In this document: positions 59,212 through 64,000 of the stretch, one piece after another | Layout: the number at the start of each line of letters is the position of its first letter | How positions within the stretch are numbered: position 1 is the first letter of the stretch | Source of the DNA: Paramecium octaurelia | Lineage: Eukaryota; Ciliophora; Oligohymenophorea; Peniculida; Parameciidae | Assembly (NCBI GenBank): GCA_905182995.1 | Contig: CAJJDP010000004.1 | Location: 604,417-668,416 of the forward strand | Length of the DNA: 64,000 bases | Direction: 5' to 3' | The notes under the pieces: model-generated | What the model saw: only the letters and a program-made list of their open reading frames with translations | Databases searched by the model: none | What the model was told of the DNA's origin: nothing | Program-made: the position numbers and the translations under genes

Positions 59212-62200
59212 ATGCAATTTCATTATCACAAGTAAGAATACAATAGAACATTTAAAAAGAGCATTTAATAATATAAGGGATTATTCTTTAAGAATATCAA
59301 TCCTAAATTGGATATCTATAGAGACAAATCTGTTTCATTTAGAAATGGGAGAGTAATTGGAAAAACTTGGATTTAGGACATTACGTGTTTTGATGAAGAG
59401 ATTGAAGATTGTTCATTTTACAAAAGAGGATGTCACATTGTTCTAAGAAATTCATTAGACATCATTAGAGTGGTATCAGAGAACTTCAATACTTTTAGAA
59501 TTAGAAAAAATGTTTCTCATAGAATTTAACTAAATGAAGAAAATTATATCAACTATCATGAAGGAACATTAAATGGTTAGCCAAATAGATTGATTACTCA
59601 AAATTCATATTATATAGAAGAGATGAATTGTGCGATTAATCAGAATCAGCTAATACCATTAGGAATCAAAATTGAACCTTTGATTAAATACTCTAAAATA
59701 AGATGCATCAAATTATCAGAGGAAACCTATTGTTTACAATAAATAAATAAGGAAAAATGTTTAAATATTTTGATCCACCAAAATAAACAGGTACCATTCT
59801 ACAATGATGTGCTTTATCTAGAAGGATAGTTATCTTATATTAATGGCTATTTCCTTCTATTAAATAATGAAAAATTACAAATGATTAATTAACACGGCGT
59901 TGAATATGAAGAAGCATTACATGGACAGTGTTACTTGGATGGATCTGAAATATTTATATTAAGAGACATTTCAATAGATGAGCAACAAGTAAAAAACACC
60001 ATAGATTTTACTATTAAAATCACAGGAGTCTTGCTTAAAGTGTAAATCATAACCAAGTCTTTAAAGTTGAAAATGATGTTAGAAGATAATTAAATACCAC
60101 CTGAAAAGATACCAGAATACTTAGTTAAAATTAATGATTAAAAGTTTATTAAAGAAACTGTGAAAAAATTATGGAAATAAAAAAGCATCAACAAAATTCA
60201 ATTAATCGAAATCTTCAATGTATTAGTTGGAATGAAAAAGTCAGCTAAATTAAAAGGAAAATTAAACTTATTACAATGTTATGAGACTGAAAACTTAGAC
60301 AATCTATCCTTTATTAATTGTATTTAATCTGAAACTTGCGATCTGTAGTAAATAATTAGATTGTTTTAGAATCACGTCATTTACAATTATATTCACTTCT
60401 TGAATTTAATATTAAAGCATAAACCAAAATTTCTTGAAGAAGTCTTACCAAATGGGGCTCTATTTCAAAATTTTGAACCTCTTGAACAAGGAAGTCTTTC
60501 GAAATAAAATAAGCTTAATGATTTGAGCTTTCTTGGTGGTTCTAATGTTCCAAAAATTTAAACCAATTATTAAAAGATTGCAACACAACTCTTAATTTAA
60601 TGTCATGGCATATATTATCTACCTTTTCAATAGGACGATTTTACATTTTTCTTATATGATTTATTGGTTAAAGGCGGATAGTCAAGATTAACACTAAAGC
60701 AATTTATGCAAGAGTAAGATAAAATATATACTCTTTTCACATATAGTTCAAAAATAGAATCTCTTTTTGGAGAATTAAATTCATATTATAAATAACATAA
60801 TTTAAATTGGTTTGATGAAATGCTGAATCAATTAAGAAAAACTCAATATCCAGTTTAGGTTTTCTAATCCATTCTAGACTACTGTCCTAACCTAAGTACT
60901 AAAGAATATCTAATTCCAGTGAATCTGGCATTTGAAAGAATTCTGACCTTCACGTCAGATAATCATCAATAATTTCAGTAATTGTTAGATTCTTTCATAT
61001 TTATCAGGAATTCATTTGATTAGGATGAATATGATTAATTGTAAAATCTAATTTCATAATTGCAATAATCAAATATTCTAGCGTAAATTATTTTAAACTT
61101 TAATGTCATTTATTAATTAAGTACAATCATAAATAAGATTATGTTAAATTCAGATGAATGCTAGAAATGCATAGAGTAATTACTTGAAAATTATCATGTT
61201 AATAGAGTCAAATAAATGTAATTTAAAATTTCAGATAAAACCTTCAATTTATAAAATTAAAATGAATTAAAATAATGTTTTTCATATGGATTTAAAAATT
61301 ATATAAAGGATGAAAAAAAAATAGAAATCTCCATATTTAGAAAGAATCTTGAATTTGGTAAATACAGAGATGCTAAGCTTCTTTGTCAATCCTTTAATTT
61401 AAGCACCAATTAATTTGATGAGGCAATATCAGATGCTATGTTTAGATATCTATAGCTTCAAAAGAAAATTGATTATATTGAAGATGAAAGAAAGAAGTTT
61501 TTAGAAATTGCAAACGAAGTGCAAAAAATTAAAAAAGAAAAACTAGTAAAAACAAAGAAAACCATGAGTCTATATAAATTCATTATAGAATCAAAAGAAG
61601 TGGGAAATTATAAAGATTTAGATTAATTTAAATGCAATCAGATTTTATTTTAAATTTATCGAAGAACCTAAAATTTAGATTTACCATACATAAGATTAAA
61701 AAAGAAATTAGCAAAAGCTAACGATTTGATTATATATGACAGAGAGTTTTGTAAATTTATGATAGATTTAGCGTAAAAGAATTTTACAATTAAACCACAA
61801 AAGGCTTAATTTATATTAGAAGATCTTTCTAAAAATGGAGATGAAATTATTTAATCTGAAGTATCAATAATTCTATTATAATTCTCAAAAGATGAAAACT
61901 AGAAAAGAGAACAGTACTGGAAGGTCTTGAAATAATCGTCATCTGTAGATACAATTTAAACTTTATTGAAGTTTTAGCAAAAACAAACTAAATAAATCTA
62001 ATTAATGCCATAAAAAATTGAAATAATTTCCAAGGAATTAATAGAAGCATCATTAGAAAATTCAATAAGTTTAGCAAAGTTTGAATAAGAATATAAAAAA
62101 TTTTATACTGAGAATATAACTGATGTTGTATTTCTGGATACTTTATTAAAAGATCCCTAAGAGGCTTTCTTTTTGCTGTAAATAAAACAATCCTAAAACA

Positions 62201-63069
62201 CTAAGTTGTTGATTCAAAAGTTAGTCTAAAGCCAATTATTGAATTCAGAAAAAATATTAATTCATTATATTCAAACATTTGTAAAGCCATTTAATGTAAT
62301 CAATCTTTTATAGGGAGATGACTAGGAACTTGAAGATTTAGCTTAAGCTCTTGTCATTAGTTAACATAAACACATTTTTGATAAAAAATGCATCTTCAAT
62401 AAAAATGAAAGACTAAACTAAATTATAGAAAGATTGGACACTTTAGAATTGGATAATATTATTCCGGAATTCAAATATTTTAAGGATTTAAACTTTTAAT
62501 AATTAAAGATTCAAAATTTTCTAAAGAGAATACAATAAATTGATCTGAAAGAATATTATTTAAATAATGAATAAGGTTTGAAAAGTTATATCAAAAATTA
62601 AATTAAACTCATACCTGAAATAATCAATATCAAAATAGATTTACGATATCATTTTATTATTTATGAAGAAATTTATGGGTTCACTCCTATAGAGAAATAA
62701 TTAATTCGATCTTTCATCAAGTAGTGTGTAATTGGTAATAAACCATATTAATTTTATGATAAGATATATAAATAAATCATATCTAAGGAATTCGATTTTG
62801 AGTCGGTGAAAGAAGATTTTTAGGAAATAATTGAATCAGAATGTATTTACATAATCATCAAAGTTGCAGAATATTATTTTAAAAAATAGAAAGAAGTCAT
62901 CTAATCTTATTGTCAAAAGTTAATTTAAAATCCTTAATCTAATAAGGAAATCACATTTTGGCTCAACCAAGACCCTTAAGATTAAATAAGGAATATTTTA
63001 TTTGACACTTTAAAATAGTAGAGCACATCTTTATAACTAAATAATGAACTGAGATCATTGATTGTTTGA
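59212..63069 (+). CDS. very long intronless ORF, helical-repeat protein, unknown
   Basis: ATG 59212 (MQFHYHKQEYNRTFKKSIQQ) to TGA 63067-63069 is an unbroken frame of 1,285 codons, the longest in the window, with no intron evident. The N-terminal third looks globular and beta-rich (KSVSFRNGRVIGKTWIQDIT, HGQCYLDGSEIFILRDISID). The rest is alpha-helical with recurring pairs (YRDAKLLCQSFNLSTNQFDE, QIKQSQNTKLLIQKLVQSQL). A beta-rich head followed by a helical solenoid recalls large scaffold nucleoporins (NUP133/NUP155 class), but I see no diagnostic motif. After the TGA the same frame stays open and protein-like for 117 more codons (KIQVNVFAILNHHSLYNYSL, LPLFVIQYNQILQAKKIQ-type text) to a TGA at 63421-63423. 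Confidence 0.75.
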
Positions 63070-63464
63070 ACAATTAATAATTTATTTTATTATTAATATT
63101 TATAATTAGGTTGTTATCATAAAATTCAAGTTAATGTATTTGCAATTTTAAATCATCATTCTTTATACAATTATAGTTTAGATCTGTTCTATTATAATCC
63201 AGTATTTCCATATTAGATATTTTTACTTCTTGGAAAAAATTTTGATTTTTTATAGCTTATCTTAAATTTAAAGTCTGAAAAAACAAAAGTACCATTATTT
63301 GTTATTCAATATAATCAAATTTTACAGGCGAAAAAAATACAAGTTAATATTTTGTCATTAATTTTTGATCAAAAATAAACAATTAATAAATGGATAAATC
63401 TCATGATTGTTAATATATTTTGATTATTTCATAATATTTAATTGATAAAAAATATTTATTTTCT
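63070..63464 (+). other. in-frame coding-like extension downstream of a TGA
   Basis: Without change of frame from the preceding gene this reads FYYQYLQLGCYHKIQVNVFA, LYNYSLDLFYYNPVFPYQIF, LLLGKNFDFLQLILNLKSEK, then a second TGA at 63421. It has no ATG of its own near the start. It is either the lost C-terminus of the 1,285-codon protein after a nonsense change, a sequence error at 63,067, or a read-through extension. Confidence 0.4.
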
Positions 63465-64000
63465 ATGGATAACTAATATTTGATCGAAGAACCTTAAATT
63501 CTCAACTATGAACATTAAAATCCATAAAGATCATAAGAAAAATTTAGAAGTTTAAAATCTTAAAATGAGTAAGATGAAATTTAACAAATCAATAAGCCTC
63601 AATTAAAGAATTTAAATTCATCTTCTATTTAAGGTTTTTCTCATTAATAGAGTGTGATAGGTCAAGAGAATCAAGATGATGACTGTAATTTATTTTAACA
63701 AGAAAAATAAAAAAAAAATATTATTGATAACCTGTAAGGTGAATAATAATAAATCTCACTTTAATAATTTCATTAAAAAGGAGAGATATTTATTGAAAAT
63801 GAATCAAATATTGCTGAAGATTAGATACATCGAAAGAAAATTCTGAAAAAAAATGATGAGAAAGAGCTCAAAAATGATGCCCAAATGAATAATAATTACA
63901 AAACTAAGGATAGTAAACAAGTGTCAATGAATCTCTCAATCGAATAGAATTCAAAATAAAATTATGATTTGAAAAATGAATAATAATAAAGAAATAAAAA
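63465..64000 (+). CDS. Gln/Asn/Lys-rich protein, partial at window edge
   Basis: ATG 63465 (MDNQYLIEEPQILNYEHQNP) opens a frame that remains open to the last base (179 codons). Composition is dominated by Gln (encoded mostly by TAA), Asn, Lys and Glu with no hydrophobic core (SIQGFSHQQSVIGQENQDDD, ELKNDAQMNNNYKTKDSKQV). This resembles disordered N-terminal regions such as that of the ULP1-like gene here. The functional domain, if any, lies beyond the window. Confidence 0.6.

Overview
This window reads as ciliate somatic (macronuclear) DNA, most like Paramecium. It is very AT-rich. TAA and TAG run through obviously conserved proteins as glutamine codons, and TGA is the normal stop. Genes are interrupted by tiny introns, mostly 20-37 nt, of the form GTA...TAG. 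Genes nearly touch, and both strands are used equally. Almost none of the genes is visible with the standard code, so I read them with TAA/TAG = Gln, spliced the small introns by eye, and placed ends at TGA. No rRNA, tRNA, CRISPR array or transposon was seen. || Layout. 0-7 kb: MPDU1-type PQ-loop protein (-), coiled-coil protein (+), importin-9-like karyopherin (-), sterol reductase (+). 7-15 kb: two unknown long proteins (-), small protein (+), ribosomal uS4/RPS9 (-), membrane-anchored degenerate P-loop ATPase (+), SNARE-like protein (-), small ORF (+). 15-20 kb: two coiled-coil proteins, TIP41, MIC10-like protein and acylphosphatase (+), then a Thr/Gly-repeat type I surface protein (-). 20-28 kb: chromodomain protein, mitochondrial-type DnaJ and a small ORF (+), Rap1-like Myb protein (-), TLDc protein, ASH/MSP-type protein (+). 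28-33 kb: a giant Gln/Asn minisatellite protein ending in a ULP1 SUMO-protease domain, and a broken cyclin (+). 33-36 kb: EF-hand-like coiled-coil gene and two decayed coding stretches (-). 36-42 kb: FAM135-type lipase-fold protein and two tandem pepsin-like membrane proteins (+), followed by an exact 1,303-bp repeat across a single N that looks like an unmerged contig overlap. 42-47 kb: polytopic membrane protein, coiled-coil protein, ACP-like protein lacking its serine, eL43 ribosomal protein (-). 47-55 kb: second chromodomain protein, an unknown long protein and an HSF-type factor (+), p24/TMED cargo receptor (-), unknown protein (+), HTH protein, unknown conserved protein and MGRN1-type RING E3 (-). 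55-64 kb: eS8/RPS8 (+), AGC kinase and a basic protein (-), a 1,285-codon intronless ORF, and a Gln-rich ORF cut by the window edge (+). || How the genes fit together. The content is mixed eukaryotic housekeeping (translation, secretory pathway, chromatin, signalling) with no operon logic; neighbours seem unrelated in function. Organisation is extremely compact: convergent stops 5-10 bp apart, divergent starts 12-15 bp apart, and one ATGA start/stop overlap between tandem protease genes. || Quality. Nine reading-frame breaks occur, each repaired by adding one base at a short homopolymer, so many 'broken' genes here are probably sequence undercalls. Separately, several less conserved genes carry in-frame TGA codons followed by well-formed coding sequence. 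The most interesting individual loci are the minisatellite ULP1 protease (28.1-31.7 kb), the Rap1-like protein (23.1-24.0 kb), the serine-less ACP (45.8-46.2 kb) and the repeat-stalk surface protein (19.0-20.0 kb). All functional calls are from reading motifs; no database search was possible.
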